The notes: generated by a model not told the origin, from the sequence alone. A stretch of DNA of 64,000 bases from Macrobrachium rosenbergii (GCF_040412425.1 NC_089766.1:49209297-49273296); one strand, 5' to 3'; shown: positions 11,367-22,317, numbered from the stretch's first letter. Translations and numbers: made by a program.

Positions 11367-11477
11367 ATATATATTTATATGTGAATAAAGATATGTATAT
11401 ATATACATATTACATAAATGTGTTTGTATAAAAGATACACATATGTAAAGATGAAATGCCATTCAACCAACAACGGG

Positions 11478-11478
<1 letters not shown>
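10976..11478. other. interval with poly-T and small dinucleotide tracts
   Basis: Contains a poly-T run at about 11145-11164 and a (TA)n(GT)n tract at 11334-11366. The rest looks unique and has no supported gene. Confidence 0.4.

Positions 11479-11538
<60 letters not shown>
11479..11538. repeat. (GA)n microsatellite
   Basis: Pure alternating AG for about 60 bases on the plus strand. It faces a (CT)n tract 125 bases further on. Confidence 0.97.
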
Positions 11539-11539
<1 letters not shown>

Positions 11540-11659
11540 ACGATATAAATCAAGAGCGGAGCAGTTAAGAAGATAAGGCAGATTTAAAGAGATGCTACCG
11601 AATGTCACCATTGCTAGGTTTAACTCGGTGCCAAGGAAATGCCGAAGCAAGGAAAGAAC

Positions 11660-11662
<3 letters not shown>

Positions 11663-11718
<56 letters not shown>
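11663..11718. repeat. (CT)n microsatellite
   Basis: Pure alternating CT for about 54 bases, complementary to the GA tract at 11479-11538. Open frames coding poly-Leu-Ser are an artefact of this tract. Confidence 0.97.
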
Positions 11719-11725
<7 letters not shown>

Positions 11726-11819
11726 ATTTCTTCCTCTTTATTTCATTCATTGTCTCTTTATGTCACATAAACATTTATGTAAAACATGCTACCACAAAAT
11801 ATATCTATAACATATATTA

Positions 11820-11906
11820 TATACAGTATATAAATATACATACATACATGCTGGCACACACAATATTTATAAATAAATAAATATATTTATTTATATATAT
11901 AATGTT

Positions 11907-11951
<45 letters not shown>

Positions 11952-11964
11952 TGTTTATATATAT

Positions 11965-12056
<92 letters not shown>

Positions 12057-12096
12057 TCATATATATATTATACAGTATATATATATACATATTTAA
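11820..12096. repeat. compound (TA)n region
   Basis: Several long TA runs separated by ATAC, TTTA and AATAATG interruptions. The word AATGTTTATATATATATACAT occurs twice (11901 and 11949), showing a local duplication of about 48 bp. Confidence 0.93.
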
Positions 12097-12358
12097 TTCT
12101 TTATTAGAGGTCTATTTTTGACGCATGATGACGTAACTGATATGCAACAGCGCCCATCATCTATCTTTATAAAGACTTACTTTCTGGTTTCCAATACATC
12201 GAAACAAAGGAAATAAGGACGCAAGCACAAAATGCATTCCCTAAAGCACCTGACATCATGTAATGTGGAATTTAAATCTTAGCTACTGGAAAAAAAACTA
12301 TTTGGCATTAACCTGAAAATCTTCATATTCTTTTCAAAACAAAAGAAATGCTTCAGAA

Positions 12359-12655
12359 CAGAATATAGAATTTAGGCCAAAGGCCAAGCGCTGGGACCTA
12401 TGAAGTCATCCAGGGCTGAAAGTAGAAAGGTGTGAAAGGTGTAACAGGAGATAAACCTCGCAGTTGCACCATGAATCAACTGTTAGGAGAGGGTGAAAAG
12501 TCAGATGGAAGAAGGATAATACGAACGGAGGCACAGTAAAAGGAACGAAAGGGGTTGCAGCCTGGGGCCGAAGGGAAGCTACAAAGAGCCCTAAGTAATG
12601 CCTACAGTGCACCGAATGAGGTGCACTGTCAGCGATACCTCCGCTGCGGAGGAAA
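12359..12655 (+). mobile_element. SINE-A copy 3
   Basis: Complete copy from GAATATAGAATTTAGGCC to CTCCGCTGCGGAGG. The minus strand carries the antisense open frame common to the family (words VHCRHY, PFVPFTVPPF, LLLHLS). Confidence 0.85.
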
Positions 12656-13476
12656 AATAAATAAACAAATAAAAATGAACTCCAACAGAGGTGGGGGGAA
12701 CCTTTGAAGAATGACCCAACCCAAAACAAATGCGGCGTGGGCATGCCGCGAGTGACACGAGGGTATTATCAGGGGTATGCCAATGTGTAATTTGCAATGC
12801 ATATTGGATCACAGAAGTACTACTTCCACTTTGTAATCTTCCTTGTTCGTTCTAGATAGCGGTGAAATCACGGGCTCGCTGGTATGACAAGGCTTCATGC
12901 GTGGCTATAAGCGAGTCTTCCGTGCACGTTTCATGCGGGTGCAACTATCTTCAGTGAGTATAAAACAAGTTCTAATTTGTGACAATGTTGGTCGTTGTAA
13001 AGTGAAATTGGGATTTTATACTTCATATTTTATTAACATACATTAATTCAGGCACTGATACATAAAACACACGCGACAAAGGTTACAGCATTGATAAGTC
13101 TTGCCAAAAATTCTGACTTATGATAAATATATATATCTACCCATGCAACATACATGTACTGAACATTCAATTTATTGCAATAATGGTAAAAATGTAGAAA
13201 CAATGGGGCTACTTCAAACAAAATAGTAATTTCTTCGCGGATAATTTCAAACGGCTGATTTCCTTAAATATAAATTTACTTTAACAGTGCATAACGCCGG
13301 CTACTCGCGAAACAAGTAAAAATGACTTTGGGGTGGGAAACTGCTTCCACTTAACCTCTCATAAAATTATTAATAATCACTTTGGAAACAGTGGAGGCCT
13401 GTGATTTATATTAAAACTGTGCTTATTTTGAATGGCATCAACTCCAAACGTAAAAAGCTATAGACAGATAGATAGA
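12656..13476. other. unique-looking interval
   Basis: No repeat family of this window recognised apart from a short A-rich run next to the SINE-A copy. Includes TTTCATGCGGGTGCAACTAT and AT-rich sequence. No open frame worth reporting. Confidence 0.35.
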
Positions 13477-13661
13477 ATATAGAATTAAGACCTTTTCTGT
13501 CATTCAGGGTTGAAACGGAAATAGTCAATAAAAAGGTTTGAAAGGTGTAACAGGAGGAAAACCTCGCAGCTGCACAATGAATCAATTGGTTAGGAGAGGA
13601 TGGAAAGTGAGATGGTAGAAAGAAAATATGAACGGAGGCACAGTAAAAGGAATGAAAGGGG
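13477..13661 (+). mobile_element. SINE-A copy 4, truncated on the right
   Basis: Begins GAATATAGAATTAAGACC, has an internal gap at the GCGCTGGGACC segment, and stops after AAGGAATGAAAGGGG. About 120 bases of the family's right part are missing. Confidence 0.75.
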
Positions 13662-13969
13662 TGTAAAAAGCTATGTACCGGTAATATTTAACGTAGAATC
13701 GTTTCCCCTAACGGGAGGTGGCTTTCGAGAGAAGAGAAGACGATGATCACTGCCACATTCATACTCGAACAACTGAATCGTGAACGAACTCCATTTGCAG
13801 TTAACTTATGAGACATCACTAGCCGTTTCAGACACCTATACAGAAGACTCACACATCACCTTTCATCGCTTAAGAACCTTGCACGGATTCTTTCACTTCC
13901 TGGATGTTGATGAGGCCTCTCCAATTGTAAACAGCAGTCTGTGGAAAAAATCACTGTGAGATACTGAAT

Positions 13970-14255
13970 ATCACATTCAAATGTTCGTTGCGTTTGTAGC
14001 GCATCAGAAGAAGGAAATGGGAATATGAAGTTTGTAGTATCACATAAACAGAGAACGACATCATCTTGAGATGCGACAAGTGTCGAAGTTGAATTTCAGT
14101 GCCCAGAAAGAAAAGCGATGACATTGAAAGTGACTTTTGGGAATGATGACTTGAAGTCGATGCCATGGAGGAGAAAGTCACGAAGAAATTCCCCGAGAGG
14201 AAAATAAATGGAAACCATAAGTAAACAAATTCGAAATAGTTCAAACGTCATAACC
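13970..14255 (+). pseudogene. decayed LINE ORF1 relic, related to the PHD-finger copy at 31 kb
   Basis: Aligns by eye with 31150-31490: shared words TGCGACAAGTGTC, TGAATTTCA.(T/C)GCCCAGAAA, GCATCAGAAGA.GG(A/C)AATGGGA and AAGTAAACAAATTCGAAATA. The segment encoding the C-x2-C of the PHD finger in the other copy is shortened here. No frame stays open across it. The shared sequence identifies both loci as copies of one retroelement. Confidence 0.5.
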
Positions 14256-14517
14256 AGCCATTGTTTTCCTGGAGCTACGAACTCGTCCGTTTTGTAAGGT
14301 TTAATGCAGGGACAGAAGGGGAATACTTCTCCATCGTCTTCCGTCCTTGCGAAAGCTAGTGGACACGTTAAGTACTAACATATTTTCAAATGGTGGTATT
14401 ATTGCTGAACTATTTCTACGTTGGTAAGTAAGGTATACTCTAATTCACCCCTGTTTTGACGAACTGGCGTATCCCATTTTTTCCAGCCCAAGTGTCTCAG
14501 TTTTTGATACTCTATAA

Positions 14518-14905
14518 CAGCGGTTCTTAACCCGGGGGTCGAGACCATTTCAATGGGTCACCAAGGTTTATAACTTTAATGGGCATATGATTTCCCCAAT
14601 ACCCTTATTATAATTATTATTATTAGAGAAAATACTGTATTAAAAATTACAGAATTCATTAATATCTAAGCAGAACAATATAGATACATAAAACATTTAA
14701 TTGAGGTCGGAAATCTTCCCAACAGACACTTGCCTTCTAATTTACCGGCCGTTGAATCTCTGCATGTCATTCTTGTTTCTGTAACACGTTTTCTTAAGCA
14801 TAATTATATAAAAAGAAAATGTTAATGAGGACATGGATCGCCGTGGTTAATTTCGACAAGATTTTGGGTCACTGCCAAAAAAAAAAAAAGGGTCAAGAAC
14901 CACAG
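14518..14905. mobile_element. hAT-like non-autonomous DNA transposon
   Basis: Left end CAGCGGTTCTTAACCC and right end GGGTCAAGAACCACAG form a short inverted repeat of the type seen in hAT transposons (CAGxGGTTCT). Eight bases on each side (CTCTATAA at 14510, TTGTATAA at 14906) agree at 6 of 8 positions, fitting the 8 bp target duplication of hAT. It contains ATTATTATTATTAG and poly-A but no transposase. Confidence 0.6.
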
Positions 14906-15384
14906 TTGTATAACATATCAAAAATTCAGCTGTCTGCGTTGTCACATGTTCCATAAACATCTCCACAAAAGATGAGCTAATTAGATACTCTGAACAATAT
15001 CAAAATCTTTGAAGTCTATTTTCTCAGAATGAGGAAAACATGGTTTACGCCAGTTCGTCAAACTAGTGACGGACTGTCACGCCAGTTCCTATCCTCTCAA
15101 TGTATGAATAACTCCAAGATGGAATCAACCTACTGTACATCATTTCACGATTTTCACAGTAAAACTTTTCCTATTTCCAATTGATTTCGCAACGTCGTTA
15201 TACGGCTAAACAGCAGAACGCTTTTATCATCGTCTTGTAAAAAATTACGCGATCAACAAGAAAGATGGCTCTGTTGGGGGGTGAGAAACTGGAGGTCCAC
15301 ACTGGGTCTTCTACTCCCTTTCACACATACTGGAGAAAGTGCCAGTCTTCGACTGCCATTTTCAAGGAATATGTTGCTCATGGA
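14906..15384. other. unique-looking interval before the 30 bp minisatellite
   Basis: Contains two occurrences of the word ACGCCAGTT(C) (15047, 15078) and a short open frame starting at 15281 that runs into the minisatellite. No supported gene. Confidence 0.3.
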
Positions 15385-16455
15385 GCCATTCTCGAACTTG
15401 AACAGTCCTTCGTATGATTTCTCGAACTTGACCAGTCCTCAGTATGATTTCTCGAACTTTACCAGTCCTCAGTATGCTTTTTCGAACTTGAGCAGTCTTT
15501 AGTATTATTTCTCAAACTTGACCAGTCCTCAGTATGATTTCTCAAACTTGACCAGTCCTCAGTATGATTTCTCGAGCTTGACCAGTCCAGAGTATGATTT
15601 CCCGAACTTTTGACTAGTCCTTAGTATGATTTCCCGAACCTGAACAGTCCTTAGTATGATTTCTCGAACTTCTGACCAGTCCTTAGTATGATTTCTCGAA
15701 CTTCTGACCAGTCCTTAGTATGATTTCTCGAACTTCACCAGTCTTTAGCATGATTTCTCGAACTTGACCATTCCTTAGCATGGTTTCTCGAACCTGACCA
15801 GTCTTCAGTATGATTTCTCGAACTTGACCAGTCCTTAGTATGATTTCTCGAACTTTTGGCTAGTCTTTGGTATGATTTCTCGAACCTGACCAATCCTTAG
15901 TATGATTTCTCGAACTTGACCAGTCCTCAGTACGATTTCTCGAACTTGACCAGTCCTTAGTATGATTCCTCGAACTTTTGACTGGTCCTTAGTATGATTT
16001 CTCGAACTTGACCAGCCCTTAATATAATTTCTCGAACTTGACCAGTCCTTAGTATGATTTCTAGAACTTTTGACCAGCCCTTAGTATGATTTCTCGAAAC
16101 TGGCCAGTCCTTAGTATGGTTTCTCGAACTTGACCAGTCCTCAGTATGATTTCTCGAACTTGACCAGTCCTTAGTATGATTTCTCAAACTTTTGACTAGT
16201 CCTTAGTATGGCTTCTCGAACCTGACCAGTCCTTAGTATGATTTCTCGAACTTGACCGCTCCTTGGTATGATTTCTCGAACTTTTGACCAGTCCTCAGTA
16301 TGATTTCTCAAACTTGACCAGTCCTCAGTATGATTTCTCGAACTTGACCAGTCCTCAGTATGATTTCTCGAACTTGACCAGTCCTTAGTATGATTTCTCG
16401 AACTTGACCAGTCCTTAGTATGATTTCTCGAACTTGACCAGTCCTTAGTATGATG
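15385..16455. repeat. minisatellite, 30 bp unit with 33 bp variants, ~35 copies
   Basis: Unit contains CTTAGTATGATTTCTCGAAC then TTGACCAGTC. Variant units carry TTTTGACC or TTCTGACC and are 3 bases longer, so the length always changes by three. Minus-strand frames give a repeated REIILRTGQV peptide. The last six units (about 16300-16455) are almost identical, suggesting recent local expansion at the right edge. Confidence 0.92.
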
Positions 16456-16760
16456 TCCAACTCGAAAATAAATAGTACATAATTAAGGGCATGATGCAAA
16501 AAATGAAGATGACCCAGTCTTACAGATGCCTCGAAAAGGAGATGCAAAAACAATAACCAAATGCATCACTTTAAAATACTGGTTTATGAACATAGAATGT
16601 GTTCAGTTTTCATGAAAACCATTCAGTTAACGGCAACTCTTAAATAAATCTTAACAATGAAGAAAGGTAGACAGAGAATGCCATTGGCACTTTAAGGAAA
16701 TGTCAAATACCCTTGAAACACTACTGCGCCCAAAGGCAGAGAAACATTTGGCAAAAGCTT

Positions 16761-17076
16761 GAAGAATAGGATAGAATATAGAATTTAGGCCAATGGCCAA
16801 GCGCTGGGACCTATGAGGTCATTCAGCGCTGAAACGGGAATTGACAGTATGGGGGCTTGAAAGGTGTAACAGGAGGAAAATCTCGCATTTGTACTATGAT
16901 ACAACTGTTGGAGAGGGTGGAAAGTCAGATGGAAGAAAGAAATATGAACGGATGCACAATAAAAGGAATGAAAGAGGCTGCAGCTATGGGGTTGAAGGGA
17001 CGCTGCAAAGACCTTTAAGCAATTTCTACAGTGCACCGCATGAGGCGTACTGACGGCGCTACCCCCTACGGAGAAA
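16761..17076 (+). mobile_element. SINE-A copy 5 with 12 bp target-site duplication
   Basis: Bounded by TGGCAAAAGCTT at 16749-16760 and again at 17077-17088, a perfect 12 bp direct repeat. The copy starts GAAGAATAGGATAGAATATA and ends CCCCCTACGGAGAAA. The duplication fixes the borders, shows insertion by a LINE-type target-primed mechanism, and places a GAATA-type simple-repeat tail on the left. Confidence 0.92.
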
Positions 17077-17371
17077 TGGCAAAAGCTTCTGAAAGCCTCT
17101 GAACGGGAAATGCACTTAAAACTATCACTCGTTATCAAGAGAAATTAAATTTTAATTTTTCCTTTTACTGCTTTTCTCAAGAAGCATTTCACAGCGTTAC
17201 CTGGTGCAACGGTTACCATATGGCCAAGGAAATGAGGTTGCCTCAAGGAACCCTCTAGTTTCATAAAATGCAACGCGGTAAGACACACACACTGGTTTTT
17301 GAGGCTTTAATTGTGGAACATTTAAAACCAAATTGAAGGTTGCTGTGAGGACGAGGCTTCAACATCCGAAG

Positions 17372-17372
17372 G

Positions 17373-17431
<59 letters not shown>
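17372..17431. repeat. (GT)n microsatellite
   Basis: Sixty bases of pure alternating GT, a tract able to adopt Z-DNA. It is the longest GT tract in the window. Confidence 0.97.
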
Positions 17432-17432
<1 letters not shown>

Positions 17433-17631
17433 AAGACAGGTTAGTAAATCATTCATAATACAGGGAGTTAGACAATTCTGCGTCGTTACTCAAGACTTGA
17501 TGATTGGTAAAGAAAAAGCGTTATGACATTTTTTCAGTAAACATCTACATACATTTTTTTATAAATATTTCCACGCTCTAGGCCTCTGAGTGAGTACGAG
17601 AATATGATTTTGAAATTTCTAATCCGTTCTT

Positions 17632-17890
17632 ACTACTCAATTCGGTGGATATTATGTATATGAGAAAATATTGCTCTCCCTCAATTTCAATTTTTTGAAA
17701 TTGAGAGAGAGCAATAAAATTCAATATTTGCTTATTTATATGAAAAATTGATTTTCAAATTTTGAAATTGAGAGAGAGCAATATTTTCTACTCAATTCAA
17801 TATTTACTACTCAATCCAGTAGATATTATTTATATGAGAAAATATTGCTCTCTCTCATTTCTGAAATTGAGAGAGAGCAGTATTTTTGAA
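17632..17890. repeat. duplicated hairpin cluster with TTGCTCTC(T/C)CTCAATTTCAA arms
   Basis: A hairpin with 20 base arms and a 4 base loop occupies 17671-17714. A second right arm lies at 17759-17788, and a second hairpin at 17843-17880. The preceding context (CTACTCAATyc.GT.GATATT then ATATGAGAAAATATTGCTCTC) occurs at 17632 and 17811, so a ~180 bp unit is tandemly duplicated. No coding potential. Confidence 0.8.
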
Positions 17891-18399
17891 AAGCCCATGG
17901 ATTTCCTTAAAAACTATATGTGCAGATAAAAATAGTTGCATGCGTGGGGTGGTAACACTTATTATTAAAACGTGTAAGAAACAGAAACCATCAGTGAGTA
18001 CTTAGGTAATTCCCAGAGGCTTGTTATAGTATTTAGCCTTCTGTAGCGTCAATTAGGAAACAGCCGCAGCAATGAATGACTGCGCAAAAAATGGTCATAT
18101 GGTTATTTCTGAACGGGGCAAAATGAACACGCTTTATTAGCAAATTCTTTCTAAACGCGCACCGAAAATAGCTTAACAGACATTCCACTGCTGACTTCAC
18201 GTTTTACTGAAAGGGTGAAATAGCAGGATTTTTCACTGTAAAACTTTAATTAAAAAAAAAAAACTTCCTTATTTCCGCTCTCTTCTTTTCCCCGGTGAGA
18301 GACCCTTTAAAGAAACAATCTTCTCACCTAACACCCATTTCTTAAGAGCCATTCTAAGGGGAAAATGAAGACGATTTATGAGGGACGGTATTTTTTTGT
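17891..18399. other. unique-looking interval
   Basis: No repeat family recognised. Contains an A run at 18252-18264. No open frame stands out. Confidence 0.35.
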
Positions 18400-18905
18400 A
18401 ATGAGGGAATCTCCTGCGGGCCATCCCTTCCCCGTCCCCTCAACCCCCACCAACATCCGGAGGGATTCGGCCGGGGGTGCTAGGAGCGTCCTCCTGTGGC
18501 AGATGTAGAGTCGGGGGAAAAGTCGGAAATTGGGAAGTTGGGGAAAGCGGGTGGGGGTGTGTATGCAGTATAGGCCCTTACCCTCCTATCCCTCTCCCCC
18601 TCGGGGAAGGGGAGAGAGGCGCCCCCGGGACGACCACGGAGTCCCGGCAGCGGGAATGCGAGACGGACCTGCATAAATAAAGCGGGCGTTTCGGAGAAAT
18701 GTTTACGAGGTGCTCAACACAAACTTATTACCGGGACCGCTTAGCACGTCAGCGCCACGAGCTGCTCGTATATACGGCCGACAGCAGATACGAGCGTTTA
18801 TCATTCCTCCTCCTCTTTTTTTTTTTCGGGAGGAGGAGGACTGAGATAAGGAAACCGCGGATGCCGGCGATACGACACCTCCCCGACCTATGATACGGAG
18901 GAGGG
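18400..18905. promoter_or_regulatory. GC- and CpG-rich island, possible regulatory region
   Basis: This stretch is much richer in G+C and CpG than its neighbours (for example CATCCGGAGGGATTCGGCCG at 18454, and a CACGTCAGCGCCACGAG stretch near 18746). Short overlapping frames on both strands stay open, as expected in GC-rich DNA. A small hairpin (GCTCGTAT...ATACGAGC) lies near 18765-18800. No repeat copies interrupt it. A promoter or unmethylated CpG island is possible but no initiator, exon or conserved peptide proves it. Confidence 0.25.
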
Positions 18906-19480
18906 CGGCGGATTTTAATACTAATGGGTCGTAATCTTTTAAGATTTGTTATCAGCGTGTTGGCTTTCAGCTTTATGGCGTGCGTGCGTTTATATGTTGC
19001 ATATTTAAAGGGTGCGCTCACTGTTTCACGAAATGTCTGTAGGGATTGCTAATACTACTATTAATACTACTAATACTAATCGAAGTTCACAAGTACAGCC
19101 CCATACAAGAAATGGTTAAGGCGACATAAAGGAACAAAGTATGTTCGAATATCGCTGGGTACTGCTAATTGGACGTGCCACACAAATAGCTTATTCAGAC
19201 TACAACAATTTTAAGGAAGCATATAGAATAAAGCAACGGAGGAAGACGCTACATAACCTAAGAAACACGAATAAAAACCAAGCACACTTTTAAGACTAAA
19301 ATATGAAATGATAAAATTTTTGAAGCCAAAAAAAAAAAGAATAAAAAATACTAATCAAGAAAACGAAGTAAATGGTCCATGAAATTATATTAACATACTT
19401 TTAAAGCAGCCACAAAATAACTGCAAGGCCAGTGCACATCTTTAGAGCGGGAAAAGAATGCAAGGCGGTGTCACATCTTG
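18906..19480. other. unique-looking AT-rich interval
   Basis: Includes a short ATTAATACTACTAATACTAA run near 19058 and an A run at 19328-19338. No gene supported. Confidence 0.3.
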
Positions 19481-20335
19481 AAAGCAGACACAGAAAGATT
19501 ACAAGGCCACATCATGACTGAGCAGACAGTAATACTGGGATGTGATGTCACATCTGATCTGACACCGAAAGAATGCGAGGGGGGATAATCCCATCCTCTG
19601 AGCAAACGCAAAGATTTGCAAGACGATGTCACATCCTTGGAGCAGGCACAGAAAGACTGTAACGTGATGTACTCTCACAGCCTTCACAGAAAGATCGTAA
19701 GACACACCCAGATTGCAAGGCGATGTCACATCCTTCAAGCAGTCACGGACAGTATGCAAATGTAACGTCCTAAAAGCAGAGAATCCAGTATACAATTTTG
19801 GCCGAAGGCCGAGCGCTAGGACCTATGAGGCCATTCAGCGCTGAAAGGAAAATTGAGAGAAAGGTTACAAAGGTGTAACAGGAGGAAAACCTCACAGTTG
19901 CACTATGAAATGACTGTTAGAAGAGGGTGGGACAGTAAGATGGAAAGAGAGTGTATGAATGGAGGTACAGTAAAAGGAATGAAGGGGATTGCAGCTAGGG
20001 GCCGAAGAGACGTTGCAAAGCCCCTCGAGTAATTCCTACAGTGTACCGCGCGTGAGGTGCACTGACGGTACTAGTACCCTTCTGGGGCATTCTAAAAGTA
20101 GGTACGAAGATTGCAAGGTAAAAATCACACTTCTGAACACACAGAAACACTGAAAGGCACGGAAAGAAAGACGACAAAGCAACGAAACATCCCTTGAGCA
20201 GACGGAGAAGAGTTGCAGGTCGACGTCACATCCCCTGAACAGACAGAAACACTGCAAGATGATGTCACTCCTCACAGCAGACACAGAAACGTTGTGCCAG
20301 ACGACATCACATTCCTGCAACAGAAAGTGAGAGAT
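19440..20335. repeat. degenerate minisatellite split by SINE-A copy 6
   Basis: Repeated words GATGTCACATCC, GAGCAGACACAGAAA and TTGCAAGGC at roughly 40-60 base spacing on both sides of the SINE-A insertion (19440-19770 and 20095-20335). Degenerate units point to an old array; minus-strand frames repeat CDVxLQxF-like words. Confidence 0.7.
19780..20089 (+). mobile_element. SINE-A copy 6 with imperfect target-site duplication
   Basis: Flanked by TCCTAAAAGCAG (19768-19779) and TTCTAAAAGTAG (20090-20101), 10 of 12 identical. Complete from GTATACAATTTTGGCCGAAG to GTACCCTTCTGGGGCA. It sits inside an older minisatellite, so it is younger than that array. Confidence 0.87.
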
Positions 20336-21181
20336 GGCGGCAACACTTCACAGCAGAAATAAGTGATGAAATTTCTTTTGATTTTGCAGCAACAACCAAA
20401 AGACGAAGATACATTTGTCAGACAGACGCAAGAAATATATTAATTCTTCACGCCAGGAGTAGAGTACAAGGTGACTTCAAAGTCAGTCCTACGAAAACAT
20501 CAATATTCAAAAGAAACACAAGGCAGTGGAGGGGGGGAAATTCAACCCCCCTTTCCAATTATTATCAATAAGGAAAATTTTTATCAAAATACTAATTTGT
20601 AACAAACATCTTGAACAAGATGAGGAGAGATTAGAGGGAAGTGCTTCGTTGTTATGAAATGTCACAACGGCTCCTCTGTGGGGTGGAATCCAAAACTAAA
20701 AGCTTCTCATTAGATTTCAAGCAAAATTGTCAATACATTATTAATAAACCTTACAAATTATATTTTAATAACATCACTTAGCAAGAAATTCTGATCCTGA
20801 TGAAACAGACTTGATTTGACTTTTACAGCACAATCAATTAGGAAATCATTTTCACTTTACATCACAAATTACATACAATACATAACAATCGACAGTGAAG
20901 TATAAGAATCGCATTACAGAACGAAAGCTAACAGCGCTCCACAATTAAACAGATAGGTTGCCGGGTGGCGATTTCAAGATACCACTCAACAGATTCGATG
21001 ACCTCTTCAAGATATTACTTTCACGATGCGGAATTTTATGCCGTTCCCTGTACTTCCTGAACCATTTAACCTGACCATTTCCCAGACATAAACCTGTCAT
21101 CGTCTAAGAAGTTAAGTACATCAATACCAGAAGCCACGTCCGTCTCCATCTCTGTAGTAAAAAGAAATTTCTTTTTACTTA
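20336..21181. other. unique-looking interval
   Basis: Mixed composition, no repeat family of this window recognised, no long open frame. Possible unique intron or intergenic DNA. Confidence 0.35.
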
Positions 21182-21406
21182 CAGCTATAGAATAGAATGG
21201 AATACAGAACTTAGGCCAAGCGCTCCGGACCTATGAGGTCAATCTGCGCTGAAAGGGAAATTCACAGCAAAAATGTCCGAAAGGTGTAACATGAGGAAAA
21301 CCTCGCAGTTGCACTATGAACAATTTTTAGAGAGGGTGGAAAGTCAGAGGGAAGAAAGAAAATATGAACGGAGGTACAGTAAAAGGAATGAAAGAGGTTG
21401 CAGTAA
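21182..21406 (+). mobile_element. SINE-A copy 7, truncated on the right
   Basis: Starts AGAATAGAATGGAATACAGA, which shows the GAATA-type simple-repeat end well, and stops after AATGAAAGAGGTTGCAG. A 10-base gap is present at the GGCCAAAGGCC segment. Confidence 0.8.
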
Positions 21407-21529
21407 AAAGAAGCTGCTTTTTAATTTAAAGCTATACAATTAACAAGACGCACACACACATTAAGGTCAATTCACAAGCGTCACAAACCGAGCCTGTATC
21501 CATTAAACTCTACAATGACAAGATTTCAA

Positions 21530-22125
21530 AGTCTTCCTTGACGCATTTTTGCTCTAAGGCATCTTCCGCGACAGGGACCGAGTAGAACATCTGGCAGTCT
21601 CTTCCCGGGCCTCCCTGACGTGAGCACAATCCCTACACATTTGTAGATGATAGCCAAAACAAAATTTTAGCTTTATTAAGATAACGCCACTTCCGCGGCC
21701 CCAACCCACCCACGTATCTGCACACATACGTCAGCCGCGACGTCCTAGTGCTATCAAATTTTCCGCCCAATTTTGACAAGGGGCGAAAGCGCAGGTTTTC
21801 GTCTGGCGCGTTTCAGACACCCAGTTCCTCTTGATTATCCGGATGAAGAGCATCGCCGGGCCGTAAATAGTCAGGATAAGCCATAAAGAACGAGATAATC
21901 GCAGAGTAGCCTCCGTATCGCTTGATTTGCCAGGCCCGAGATAGCCCGAATTGGGCCCGGCGCTCCTGAGGCAACGAACTCGCGATCCGTAGCCAATGAC
22001 GTCCGTTCTGTTCGACGGCACCTCGCTTTCCCGTAGCCTCCATTGGTTACGGGAACGATCCCTCCGAGCAACTTCTCGCCTCTAGAAGACAACTGGGAGT
22101 TTGTGGTAGTCATTACAATCTCTGC
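21530..22125. promoter_or_regulatory. CpG-rich stretch with CCAAT and CRE-like motifs, candidate promoter
   Basis: GC-rich, CpG-rich and free of repeat copies. CCAAT at 21993-21997 runs directly into TGACGTCC (CRE-like), and an inverted CCAAT (ATTGG) lies 45 bases further on at 22042-22046. Three minus-strand frames are open together (21731-22113), which argues for composition and not for coding. Paired CCAAT boxes near a CRE-like site are typical of TATA-less promoters, but no transcript evidence can be read from sequence. A chance GC-rich segment is the alternative. Confidence 0.3.
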
Positions 22126-22261
22126 GCGTTAAGAGGAATGTGCTCAAATGGCGTGCCAATAAGGATCAGATTACAGAACTACAGTCTTGGATCTTGGGCC
22201 CTGTTACGAACACAACTTGAGTGCTAATGCCTGTTCAGATGTCATATCAGAGAAGAGGAGG

Positions 22262-22265
<4 letters not shown>

Positions 22266-22315
<50 letters not shown>
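22266..22315. repeat. (GA)n microsatellite
   Basis: Pure GA run of about 50 bases between two GC-rich unique stretches. Confidence 0.97.

Positions 22316-22317
<2 letters not shown>

Noticed and set aside
11375..11880. frames with poly-Leu-Ser or poly-Ile-Tyr runs (also at 4.8, 12, 23, 27.8, 47.7, 49.2, 53, 56, 58.5 kb)
   Set aside because: Pure dinucleotide microsatellites read in frame.
19499..19795. Cys-rich secreted peptide on the minus strand
   Set aside because: Cys residues come from the repeated GCAAGG(C/T)GATGTCACATCC array.
21731..22113. three overlapping minus-strand frames as a conserved gene
   Set aside because: Three frames open together indicate stop-poor GC-rich composition; none gives a recognisable protein.
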